Shown here: one piece after another, positions 35,663-46,326 of the stretch
Position numbering within the stretch: the stretch's first letter is position 1
How the letters are laid out: each line of letters begins with the position of its first letter
DNA from: Reticulitermes speratus
Taxonomy: Eukaryota; Arthropoda; Insecta; Blattodea; Rhinotermitidae
Direction: 5' to 3'
Assembly (NCBI GenBank): GCA_021186555.1
Contig: JAJKFL010000011.1
Location: 36,960,923 to 37,024,922 of the forward strand
Length of the DNA: 64,000 nt
Position numbers and translations under genes: made by a program
The notes under the pieces: generated by a model
The model's input: the letters and a program-made list of their open reading frames with translations, nothing else
What the model was told of the DNA's origin: nothing
Database searches by the model: none

Positions 35663-36309
35663 CTTTAAATATAGTTCAGGTTAGTGTTAGTCTTCAAAGG
35701 TCAATTGCACATGCAGCACCTTAGTACTACTGACGTCACATAACGCTGTTCATTGTCCAACAAACCTGCCGCACTGTTTTGTAACGTTAGCGGCCGCCGC
35801 TAGATAACTGACTGCTACATTATTCATGCATGCGGCCTGTTTAAAAAGTTAAATGTGGAGCTAGATCACGAAACGAGCGTAATTGCATCCTTCCTTGCGT
35901 TTAATTGGTTTCATTTGCAAGTCCAGCGCATTTGTATACACTGCGTTGTTATAAGTCGGCGGAAAGGACGGAGAAACCCCGGGTGGAGTTTGTATTTAGG
36001 TGCTTCCACAGCGCTGCCCACTCCCTCCCCCTACTACTTCATATTCTGAAGATATCAGAACACGTGCACAGCTACCAAACCTCGTAAACACAAAATGCTG
36101 CGGGTGTTCTCGGACGCCAAGTGCAGTGATAGTGCCAACGACGGCATTAACGCTACGTTGTGGTGTCTCGAAGGCCGCGAGCGGTTTTGCCGTGTAAGCA
36201 AGTCGCTGTCTGGGTAGCAGCAAATACGACAGAACGATTTTCAAAGCCATAGTAATCCTTAGGAATGCTTTACGAAGTAAAATCAGAACACCCTGTATGG
36301 AGACAATGC
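35663..36309. other. No gene recognised
   Basis: A minus-strand frame of 84 codons (35996-36250) is open but has no recognisable domain. The motif acaccctgtat at about 36289 looks like the end of a dispersed repeat. Confidence 0.4.
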
Positions 36310-36960
36310 CCTATCGTCCTTTTGTGATGCAGTATCATCGACTAAACTGTTCGTCGGATTTTCATATAGACGTAAAGCAGGCGTGAGTTTCGTGAAAACT
36401 GACTCACTCACAGTCATACTTTTCTTAAGGGCCTAAATGAAATTTTACCCGTACTTTCCTTGTTTGGGGGCACGCGGTGGCGCAGTTGGTTGAGGCACTG
36501 CGCTGTAAGCCGGAAGGTCGCGGGTTCGATTACCGATTGTGTCACTGGAATTTTTCATTGACATAATCCTTTCGGTCGCACTATGGTCCTGGGGTCGACT
36601 CAGCCTCTAACAGAAATGAGTACCAGGAATATTTCCTGGGGGTAAAGGTGGCCGGTGCGTAGGGCAGACAACCCTAGCACCTTCATGTGCCGATTGTCTA
36701 TAAATCTGTGAGCCTCAACCTGCTGGAACCCTAAAGGCCTGTCCAGGCCTGTAATGGGATTGCTTTACCTTTACCTTTACCTTTAACTTTCCGTGTTTGT
36801 TGACCGATTTGGGTGAAGTTCGGTAGGCCTATGGAATATATCGACTTAATACCGTCAAGCAGCGTAGAGTTTCGTAAAAATCGGTGCAGTGGAAGCCATA
36901 AGTTACCTTAATTAAGAATGTAATTCAACTTTCTGCCTGTATTTTCTGCACTTTTGTCGG
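36310..36960 (+). repeat. Dispersed repeat, about 146-bp period, split by a SINE
   Basis: It contains gagtttcgtgaaaactgac and ccgatttgggtgaagttcgg, which correspond to the reverse complement of the units at 53590-54010. A family B SINE (36467-36786) has inserted into it. Confidence 0.7.
36467..36786 (+). mobile_element. SINE family B, full length, with 13-bp target duplication
   Basis: The A box is tggcgcagttgg and the B box gggttcgattaccg. The central domain is atgagtaccaggaatatttc then ctgggggtaaaggtggcc, and the tail is acctttacctttaccttta. Flanking duplicates ctttccttgtttg (36454-36466) and ctttccgtgtttg (36787-36799) differ at one base. The SINE interrupts an older dispersed repeat. Confidence 0.95.
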
Positions 36961-38836
36961 ATTTGGAAAGAGATTCCTAACAGGAGATGTCCACATGGAC
37001 TGGGAGTTCAGTGAGTATCCTTTCTGAAAGTTTTGCCGTTTGTTACCGAAACTTGGGATTTTCTCTCATCCAGGCTGAATTTGGTTATAATTCCTCAACA
37101 TGGGCATAAGAGGGAAGCGGTGTACATCACGGACCACGGAGATCGACAGGTGGGGTTGCTGAAATTTTCGGAACGTGGAAAAGGAAATACTCTTTGCTGT
37201 GTCTTGACCTAAGTAATCAGCGATGCCTTTATCCGTGATATATTTCCTTCTGTATGGTGCCGTGTGATAGCCTAGAAACTTCCTGTTTAAAAAATGGAGG
37301 AGGATTTGGTGTGTGTTGCATGTGCGTTCTGTTAAAAATACAGAATTTCTGCGATGTGAGATTCTAAAATGTGGTAATTATTAACTGAATGGTAATGGCG
37401 GTAATGTATACTAATTCTGATATGTCCTGTATTCCATATAACTGCGATGTGTTAATTGCTGTAGCAAAACACTCAGCTGAAGTGAAATCATGTTTTAAAA
37501 AATTCTAGAATGTTTTCGTGGAAAATGTAATTCACCTGTCTTATGTTTTAGTTAAAGTTCTAGGAGTTAACAATGGAAGGGCAGCAGACACGAAGACATA
37601 TGTTTACGATTACATTAGCATATTCACTCAAGAATTGTCTTTTTATTTCGAATTGAAATGAACTGTAATCATTTACGACAGGTAGGAGATAACTCTTCCC
37701 TGTTCTGTGTTCCTGCGAAGTTAAGAAAGAAAGAGGGAAAAATGAAAGAACGTTCTATCATTTCTGTGTGCTTAGTCGTACTTTACGATAAGACCCCTGT
37801 TTCTGGCATTTGCATAGGTTAACAGGTTTTACAAAATTGTGAAGCTTTGTGCAATTTGAAGGGCTGTAATTCTTAACTAGTAACTCCGCGATAATTGATG
37901 TTAGTCAAACTTCACGTGCAGAAACTATTTAATTTTCTGTGGTTGACTCATGGGTAGGATGGTGCCATAGGATATCAGTTATTTCATATTTATTTCATTT
38001 TCCATGGATCCACACAAGGTTACATAAACCATTGGATATAGAAACAGTCAATAAAAGGTACATGTCGGATAATAATTAATATTGATAAGTACTTGCTGAT
38101 GGGTAGCAATTGTCATAAATATGGCCCAGCTTCGATACATCATTTGATACTAGTCTACATATTGCAATTAAAAAATTAATTATATTATTAAACAATTGTG
38201 ATTATACAATCAAATAATGATGTGGAATATAAATAATGCAATCCAATCATAAGTGCCACAATATGACATAAGTCCAGTTACTACCGGCCCAGAATCATGT
38301 GAAATACAAGTAACTTGTAATTATAAAACAACGTACATTAAAAGACATTCAGTAAAGTAGAAAATGTAAATCAATAAAAGCTTTAAATTAAATCGTGTGT
38401 ACTAAAACTTCCATCGTTACAAATATAAGTGAGTTATTAATTTGAAATTTCCAGCTTCAGTTTTCTGCCCCTCACATGTTACTCCCTATGTATGATTGTA
38501 GTTATTATTATATTATTATTCTTTGTTATAACTATTAATAATATTTTGGGGCGTGAGCTTCTGTGTTTGATATTTACATTAAAGTCTGAAGTAAGGTCAA
38601 GCACTTCAGCATCAACGGCTATATGCGAAGAAAAAATTAACACACTGTTTGACATGCTAAATGTCAAGAATTTTGCTGTTCCATTTATTTTAAAATTGTT
38701 ATCACTGCCTACATTATTTATAAAATTAATTAGCATTTTAAGGTTTGATAGCCATGTTAGGCAAGTGTGACCCATCAGTCATTTTCAGCTAATTATAATT
38801 TCAAAAGAAATTATAATTTATTTATTTATTATTTAC
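36961..38836. other. AT-rich unique DNA, no gene seen
   Basis: No coding exon, repeat or RNA gene was recognised. A motif around acataaaccattggatatag at 38021 recurs in altered form (acaaaccattgggtgtagaa) at 38949, so part of it may be a dispersed repeat. Confidence 0.5.
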
Positions 38837-38910
38837 GGGCATACACAAAAGAATGGTGCGGTTTTAATAGTGAACACTATTAAAACCGCACCATTATTTT
38901 GTGTATGCCC
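38837..38910. repeat. 74-bp near-perfect palindrome (foldback)
   Basis: Two 36-base arms (38837-38872 and 38875-38910) are complementary except at one position, with a two-base centre (aa). The arms begin gggcatacacaaaa. AT-rich flanks (ttatttac on the left, tgtattta on the right) may be remains of a target duplication. Confidence 0.9.
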
Positions 38911-39480
38911 TGTATTTATTATCATCATTCTAGAGATCCTTAATAGATAACAAACCATTGGGTGTAGAATTTGTCATTATAACAACATGTAATGGTTCTT
39001 TATCAAGATAAATATAGATCTAGTCATTGTGTACTTAAGGAAGGGATCTTACACGAAACGGGTATGACTTGCGTGGTTGGTACAGCTGTGTGTAAGTCAT
39101 CTTGTAAGAATTTAGCGTTCAACGGACCAAAATGTAGCAATCACTTAANNNNNNNNNNNNNNNNNNNNNNNAGCTTAAAATTAATACTTAATCGTCACAT
39201 AATTAATACTGTTGGACGTGAACACTGATTTTCAACTTCATCACTGCCTCCTGCTTTTTCTTCATTGCTATTCACAGTTCGTCCCACCCATCCAATCTAC
39301 CTCCTGTTCCCTACTTTCTATTTCTACTTCCATCATCTTTTCTCCTTCTATTTGGACAGTCCATAAATTATTTTCTTCTATATTATCCTCCTCACCTTCA
39401 AACACCGTTTTACTCCTAAGCTTTCTGTTGGCCATTTCAGTTCATTTATTAACCATGTACTTGCCATTTACTACAGATAC
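38911..39480. other. AT-rich unique DNA with an assembly gap
   Basis: Nothing coding was recognised. The frame that crosses the gap is not meaningful. Confidence 0.5.
39149..39171. other. Assembly gap (23 N)
   Basis: Twenty-three unresolved bases lie here, so the true distance across the gap is unknown. Confidence 1.
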
Positions 39481-39720
39481 GCGGGTTCGATTCCCGATGG
39501 TGTCATTGGAATTTTTCATTGACATAATCCTTTCGGTCGCACAATGGCCCTGGGGTCGACTCAGCCTCTAACAGAAATGAGTACCAGTATTCCTGGGGGG
39601 TAAAGGCGGCCGTTGCGTAAGGCTGACAACCTTACCACCTTCATGTGCTGATTGTCTATAAATCTGTGAGTCTCAAACTCCCGGAACCCTAAAGGCCTGT
39701 AATGGGATTGCTGTACCTTA
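39481..39720 (+). mobile_element. SINE family B, 5'-truncated
   Basis: It starts at the B box (cgcgggttcgattcccg) and has the central domain with a small deletion (gtaccagtattcctgggggg). It ends gggattgctgtacctta with a worn tail. Confidence 0.9.
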
Positions 39721-39832
39721 CATTTCATAAGTTGTTTGAAACAATAGGCGATCTACATTGAAGATAATTCCAATGTTCGTGACCCCGATGTTATTCACGA
39801 ACATAGACATGACTGTACTCTTAATCTGATGC

Positions 39833-39915
39833 AATGGTTAGAGTTGTGGTTGGGATTCCTGGAAATTCTGGTTTCGTATCTCGGATGGCCTGTAATTTAC
39901 ATTTACATTTACATT
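39833..39915 (+). mobile_element. Possible short tRNA-like SINE with (acattt)n tail
   Basis: The sequence atggttagagttgtggttgg with ggtttcgtatctcgg looks like worn A and B boxes, followed by a ttacatttacatttacattt tail. No second copy is seen in this window. Confidence 0.35.
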
Positions 39916-40041
39916 TCGTGAATCCAATGTCAGCTCACAGGCTGCTGGGATGTTTACCTTTACATACTTCAGTACACCATTCTTGGTGTCGCCACTCCTT
40001 CAATTCTGAAGTTCACTTTACTGACATTTGGAACCATACAC

Positions 40042-40332
40042 TTCGATAGCTCAGTCGGTATAGCGACTCGCTACCAGCTGGACGGTCCGGGGATCGAATC
40101 TCGGTGCGGGCGAGATTTTCCGCAGCCGTCCAGACCGGCCGTGGGGCCCACCCAGCCTCCTATACAATGGGTACCAGGTCTCTTTCCCGGGGGTAAAGCG
40201 GCCGGGGCGTGGAGTTGGCCACCCACCCTCATCTAGTGCCAGGGTTAAAGAAAGAGTAGAGCTATACCTCTACTCCCCCTGTGGGCCTTCATGGCCTGTT
40301 CTAGGGAGAACTTGACCTTTACCTTTACCTTT
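40042..40332 (+). mobile_element. SINE family C, full length
   Basis: The head differs from family B: A box tagctcagtcgg, B box ggggatcgaatctcgg. The central domain (atgggtaccaggtctctttc then ccgggggtaaagcggcc) matches the centre of family B. The tail is acctttacctttacctttat. Flanking atacac at 40036-40041 and 40333-40338 is a likely short target duplication. Confidence 0.9.
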
Positions 40333-42206
40333 ATACACGTCATACTACTGTTTTTCTAATGTAATTATTGTTATTTTTTTTATAAAGGCAGTCTCGAAAC
40401 ACTTCCTTGAATCATAATTACATGCCACACAGTTGCCATAATTTGAGGTTCTTACAGCTGTGTTGCTCGGATGTGACGCTGTATTATTTGGTGCACAGTT
40501 CAGTGCCTACATTTTCAGGGTCACATCCCACAAGACTTGTGTCTTCACAAAGGAATGTGTTATGAACTGTTTGAAATGCAACGGAACACAATAAATACCA
40601 TTTCAACAGACCAAAAATGGAATTCCTTGTTCAGTAAATATATTTCCACAAGATACATACATAGTTTATTGTTATACATACACAAGGATACCATAATGCT
40701 CCTAACAATTAGGGGGATATATATATATATACACAGTTATTACAAAATAATCAACAGAAATTAAAATTACTGGAAGAGTGGCAATTGTCTATTAACTGTC
40801 ATTTCCTTGTTATGGAGAGGAAACATGTTAATATACTGTGTACGGTTGAAACATGGTCAACTGCTACGCATACACACAAGCTCACACTGGCATCTGTCAA
40901 CTCATTATGCTATTCACACAATTATCACACTCAATCACCATATCACATATCTTGCTGTCATATACACATTGTTGGTGATGAAGAAAACAGGCCACGGTAT
41001 ATTGAAAAAAAAAAAAAGCATAAGTACAGTTATGATAATGCAATGCCAACTCTCCTACAGAACTGAAAAGTGTTTAAATTACAGATATCTCAACTGTAAC
41101 CATTTCACTGCCACCTTTCAAAGTCCTATACCTTATTCTCTCAGATGCAACAATTTAAACAAGAAATTCCCCTAAGTCTGTCACGAAAGAAGAAGTAACA
41201 CTATATACATATACATTCTTAGTTTTCTATGCAAGAAACAAATCTGGCACAGGGTACACTAGTGGGGGAATATAGTAACATAAGATAAACATATGGCATG
41301 CTTTTCTCCGTATGACCAATATGTAAAGCTTTGAAGTAATGATACCACAATAATACAGAGAAGAATGGTGGAAAATGGAGAAGTAATTCTTTGGGGCTGA
41401 CTTTCCTTTTTACAAAGATCTACATTTTATATGCCTTCCTATACGTGGCAGCAATATCACTACCTAATCATACATTTTAATTCTACAAAGTATTCAGCAC
41501 AAAAGTGATCACAATTCTTCATGTAATGGCAGGAGACAAATGGAATGCCTGCAGAAAAATTACATCAATATCGACAGGACAGGACACAACAACATAAACA
41601 ACTCAACATTATTTCAAAAGACATTTATGAGTTTTGAAACACAAAGGCCATAAAACAGTTTACTTGTGCAGACATAAGACCTGAAGCATTTCACAGAACA
41701 GCACACTCTTCAGATGTCACCACACTGTTACACTAAAATGGCCACTGACTAGACACAGCAGCTCTACAGAATCAATGGACTGTCCAGATATTGTTGTTAC
41801 ATATATCATTACAGCCTGCTAGTGATTTTGCCATCTTAATACAGCTTTCCACAGGGCACAAGTTCTGATATTGGCCCAACTCTGAGGAAGTTAAATAAGA
41901 TTGCTGAAACAAACTGCTCACACTGTCTATGAAATGGATGAATGGTGGATGACAAAAAAAAACTGGTCACTAAAAGACTTCCACGAGCAAAACTGCAATG
42001 TCTGTTTCTGATAGCAGAACCACAGTCCATTAGGATGTGAATAAAATAATGATGTATGCATGCACATGCTTTGCATTCAAACTAGTACTGTACGGAGATG
42101 ACACACAACTAGTAACAGTGTCTCAACAAGTACATACACAAAGATTTACTACTTCTAATTACTTTATCAACAAATACATACTGCAAATACCAATAATGGC
42201 ATAGAT
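40333..42206. other. AT-rich unique DNA, no gene seen
   Basis: Open frames are short and unrecognised. Part of this could be distal 3' UTR of the Sap47-like gene, but no evidence fixes it. Confidence 0.4.
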
Positions 42207-42488
42207 TAAGTCCCCGTTTAACATTGAGGTTCTGTTCCTGAAAATGGCAAAGCACAGCGAAATGCAGAATGGAACACTTTTTCTTATAAGTGCTACAAGT
42301 GATGAAACAGAGAGGCTGAAATTAAATAAAATACCTGAGTGTCTAGCTGTAGAAGATCCTGCCAGCTACCGGCAAAAACAATGTTAATCTGAGTCCAGGC
42401 AAAGTTCATCGAACGTTTGGTCACTACAGTATGTGAAAATTAAAGAAAAACAGTGCTTGTCACGGCAATGTTAAATGAGGAACGCTTG
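42207..42488. mobile_element. MITE-like element (copy 1)
   Basis: The left end agtccccgtttaacattg and the right end caatgttaaatgagga are inverted repeats of each other. The interior (cagctaccggcaaaaacaat, ccaggcaaagttcatcgaac, tttggtcacta) matches the copy at 49757-50015. It encodes no transposase. Confidence 0.8.
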
Positions 42489-44130
42489 TACATTATTAAC
42501 ACCTACAAAGGGACCAAACCATACGGCATTACTGTTAAATAGTTTGCCTATACGGCAAGCACATGTATAGGCAAGGCACACTCCACATATGAGGCTACTT
42601 ACTATGCTACATCATGAAGTGTGCACATGTAACGTGGTTTGATTTACAAAGACCGTGAACGGTGGTCAGTTACGAGGACTGCATATCCTTGTTACGGAGC
42701 CAGATCACTGTGAACTATGTATTCTATTTATCATATTCAAAGCCCTACAAACATTTATATCCATTTCACAGACATTGTTAAAAAGAGTACCAAATGTCAG
42801 GTACATTTTAAACTCAAATCATGAAAGTGTTCTGGCTTACATCTGGACATAAATAACGAAGAGTAATTATTCTGAGAGACTGGGTTCCACTTTTTTACAA
42901 AGCTTGAATCTTTCAGTGTAGTACCATAAAGTAATACTTGCAGAACAAGCACAAAGGCAGCCATTACTGCTTCTTAACTTTGGGTGAGCTTAAAACAAAT
43001 TTCTCACAACAGCCATCAATGATCAACACATTTCAAGTTACATACTATGAACATAACACCTTTATCACTTCTACATTATACTCATATTTTAACATCTGTG
43101 TGGACCTGTGATCTATAAAGAGACGTCATACAGCCACCATTTTGTACTCGGTGTTCATCTCTATCACCTGGCACGGCTGCTCTCACAGAACCCCGTCACA
43201 ATGCTACAATTCTCACAGGTATTGAATCCAAGCTATCCTGCCTTGTATGGACTTCAACCAGTAAAGCATTAAAGCGGTAAAACAACAATCTTCACTCATG
43301 GTGCCCTTAAAGCAGAGACCGGATGCCGATAAAAACTGTATTATGGAACACATACATCAGCTTGAATTTCTGGGGAATATGTGGTCAGCAGACAGCAGGA
43401 CACAGATGTTGACAATGTGGTAAAATTAACAAATGGCTCTACTCATGTCAATGCAGCATTTCCCTTTAAGAGACAATTATAATACCAAGATAAAAATACA
43501 ACTTATAGCCTATATTCAAACTGTCTTAAGTGAATTACAAATTATTTAATTTCATCTTGGTGTCAGTATTAAATCATACATATACCTGAAACAGTAATGG
43601 AGTGAAAGGCCACCATTTTGGAGTATTACAACCCATTGTGTTTGGTATATCAGTATAAGTCTACAGAAATAAATGTTCTATCACCGTTTACACAACTTTA
43701 GGATTGTACTTCTAGATAATTCATACCAAACACAATAACAGTTCTCGTAAGTAAATGACAAACATATGACTTTAATATAAAATCCAGCCATGTATGTGCA
43801 TCACGATCTCGAAGGGAATGAGATCTCACTTCCTAAGCTGATACAGGAACGTGTAAATATGTCTTTCACATATTTTAAACTTTCAATTTCTCTCTACAAT
43901 GTTATTTTCCTGAAGATGGTCAACACTGATGGTCGAAACATGTCATCACACAGTGAGCAGTGTGTACAGCAATTAAGTTGTGTAAACAGTGACAGAATTC
44001 ATTTCCATAGACTGACAGTGAAAAGTCACCACCTTAGCCAGTTTAACTTGCATCCTCTGCTGACTACATTCCTCAAACTACTCAAATCCTCTGTGTCATT
44101 ACCTTTGTGATTTGAGTTTATGCAACCCAG
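42489..44130. other. AT-rich unique DNA with one ribozyme-like motif
   Basis: At 43910-43944 the sequence ctgaagatggtcaacactg ... gtcgaaacatgtc carries the CUGANGA ... GAAA ... GUC pattern but lacks a visible stem I. No gene was recognised. Confidence 0.4.
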
Positions 44131-44134
44131 GGGA

Positions 44135-45042
44135 CCAAGCTACCAATGTCCACACTGTCAGTCAGTTATAACCAAGCTACCAATGTCCACACTGTCAGTC
44201 AGCTATAATTAAGCTACCAATGTCCACACTGTCAGTCAGCTATAACCAAGCCACCAAAGTCCACACTGCCAGTCAAGTATAACCAAGCTACTGATGTTCA
44301 CACTGTCAGTCAGCTATAACCAAGCTCCCAATGTCCACACTGTCAGTTAGCTATAACCAAGCTCCCAATGTCCACACTGTCAATCAGCTATTAACCAAGC
44401 TTCCGGTGTCCACGCTGTCAGTCAAGTATACCCAAGCTACTGATGTCCACACTGTCAGTCAGCTATAACCAAGCTACCAAAGTACACAGTCAGCTATAAC
44501 TAAGCTGCCAATGTCCACACTGTCGGTCAGCTATAACCAAGCTACCAATGCCCACACTGTCAGTCAGTTATAACCAAGCTACCAATGTCCACACTGTCAG
44601 TCAGCTATAACCAAGCTACCAAAGTACACAGTCAGCTATAACTAAGCTGCCAATGTCCACACTGTCGGTCAGCTATAACCAAGCTACCAATGCCCACACT
44701 GTCAGTCAGTTATAACCAAGCTACCAATGTCCACACTGTCAGTCAGCTATAACCAAGCTACCAAAGTACACAGTCAGCTATAACTAAGCTGCCAATGTCC
44801 ACACTGTCGGTCAGCTATAACCAAGCTACCAATGCCCACACTGTCAGTCAGTTATAACCAAGCTACCAATGTCCACACTGTCAGTCAGATATAACCAAGC
44901 TACCAATGCCCACACTGTCAGTCAATTATAACCAAGCTACCAATGTCCACACTGTCAGTCAGCTATAACTAAGCTACCAAAGTCCACACTGTCAGTCAGC
45001 TATAACCAATCTACCAACGTCCACACTGTCAGTCAGCTATAA
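44135..45042. repeat. 37-bp minisatellite with 142-bp higher-order period
   Basis: About 24 units of accaagctaccaatgtccac then actgtcagtcagctata. A shortened unit (accaaagtacacagtcagc) recurs at 44476, 44618 and 44760, exactly 142 bases apart, marking a four-unit higher-order repeat. Confidence 0.95.
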
Positions 45043-46189
45043 CTTGCCTTGGGGGCACCAGAGTAAAGAATTCAAACTGTACTCTTCAGCATTACAACAG
45101 TGTGCAGTCTGACAGGTGGGAGACAGAGGCAGTTCATTCCTCTGAAATAATGGTACATACCCCTCAGATTACAACAGTGGTCCCCAATGCAGTGCCTTTA
45201 GGCACCATGGCATCCACCAAGACTTTTTTTTTTGAGTGCCTGTTGATGAAATGCAGTGCCAAAGGTCACACTACTTTCTCACCTGAGTAATAATAATTTT
45301 ACTTATAAAACTAAGTTCTTTTTTTGATTGTATGGTTTCTGAATCATAAAACACGTTCTTTCGTGTATTATGTGGTGTCCATGTCTTGATCTTTCCACAA
45401 ACACACACACACACACAGGGCTAAGTTAATAGCCTGCTACTCTCTCATAAACTGTCAAATGTGTCCATAGGCATAAAACAGTTGGGGACCACTGAATTAA
45501 GCAGTTTAACTGTCCCGAAGAGTACAGTATGAAAACTTCCAACGTCAGGGTAGAACTATTTCCATCTTGCCAGGAGATTTCCTTGAAACTCTGAAAGGTG
45601 AAGTCTGCATGGAAAGGCACCTTGGTTCAATCCTCTGCTACAGCAACATAAATTTTTAATTAAATTAAAAATAACATGAATATTGGTGTTATAGCAGGGG
45701 TGTTTATGATGACTTTTGAAAAAGTTTCTGTAAAGTGAATCTGTATACAGAAAATTTAGTTACTAAAGAAAGGAAGTATAAAAACCTAACCTCACACTCA
45801 GATCAGAATGAGTTACACTGTATAAAGTTGAAAGATACAGACACACAAAGTCACAGATACAATATATACACTTAACAACTGCATGAATCACATTCACGAG
45901 CCACTTAAAATCACAATGTACATACAAACCCTCTCAGTGCCTATAAGATGTTATGTAACTTAAGAGGCAGAAGGCTATAGTCACATCTCCAAATCCAAAG
46001 AAAACAGAAAAAAAAAAAATAAATCCTCAACATACATATGTTCACAAAAGTGCAGTTATGCTAGCTATTTATATGTTATATGTTAACAGTCATATGCTTT
46101 CTTTGGACAGAGAACACACAAATGAAGAATTTTGTAGTAGTAGTGCAATGCTTTCCAAAATCTTTGTTTATCAAGTGAGCGAGTCCCCA
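45043..46189 (-). other. Region just downstream of the Sap47-like stop codon, probable 3' UTR
   Basis: It lies immediately 3' of the stop at 46190 on the minus strand. It has no other gene. An ATTAAA lies at about 45657 on the minus strand and a CA run at 45402-45417. The extent of the UTR is not determined. Confidence 0.4.
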
Positions 46190-46326
46190 CTACTTGAGGT
46201 CCGCCTCCTCCGCATCCAGCATCTCCTGGACCTCACTCTCCCAGTTTGAGTCCTGGTGACTGTTTCCATCGGCAACCACTTCGTAATCCTGCAACTCGGC
46301 TTCGAGCTCTTTCTCCCACTCTTCTT
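46190..46326 (-). CDS. Sap47: Sap47-like last coding exon
   Basis: The acceptor is ctctctccccag. The first two bases complete a Glu codon. The exon reads [20 protein letters not shown] and ends [10 protein letters not shown] with TAG at 46190. This acidic end with DYEVV is a signature of the family. The preceding intron is 9.8 kb. Confidence 0.93.

Noticed and set aside
36467-36540. tRNA gene (A and B boxes present)
   Set aside because: The tRNA-like part is the head of a SINE with a body, a repeat tail and a target duplication, and it does not form a full cloverleaf by eye.
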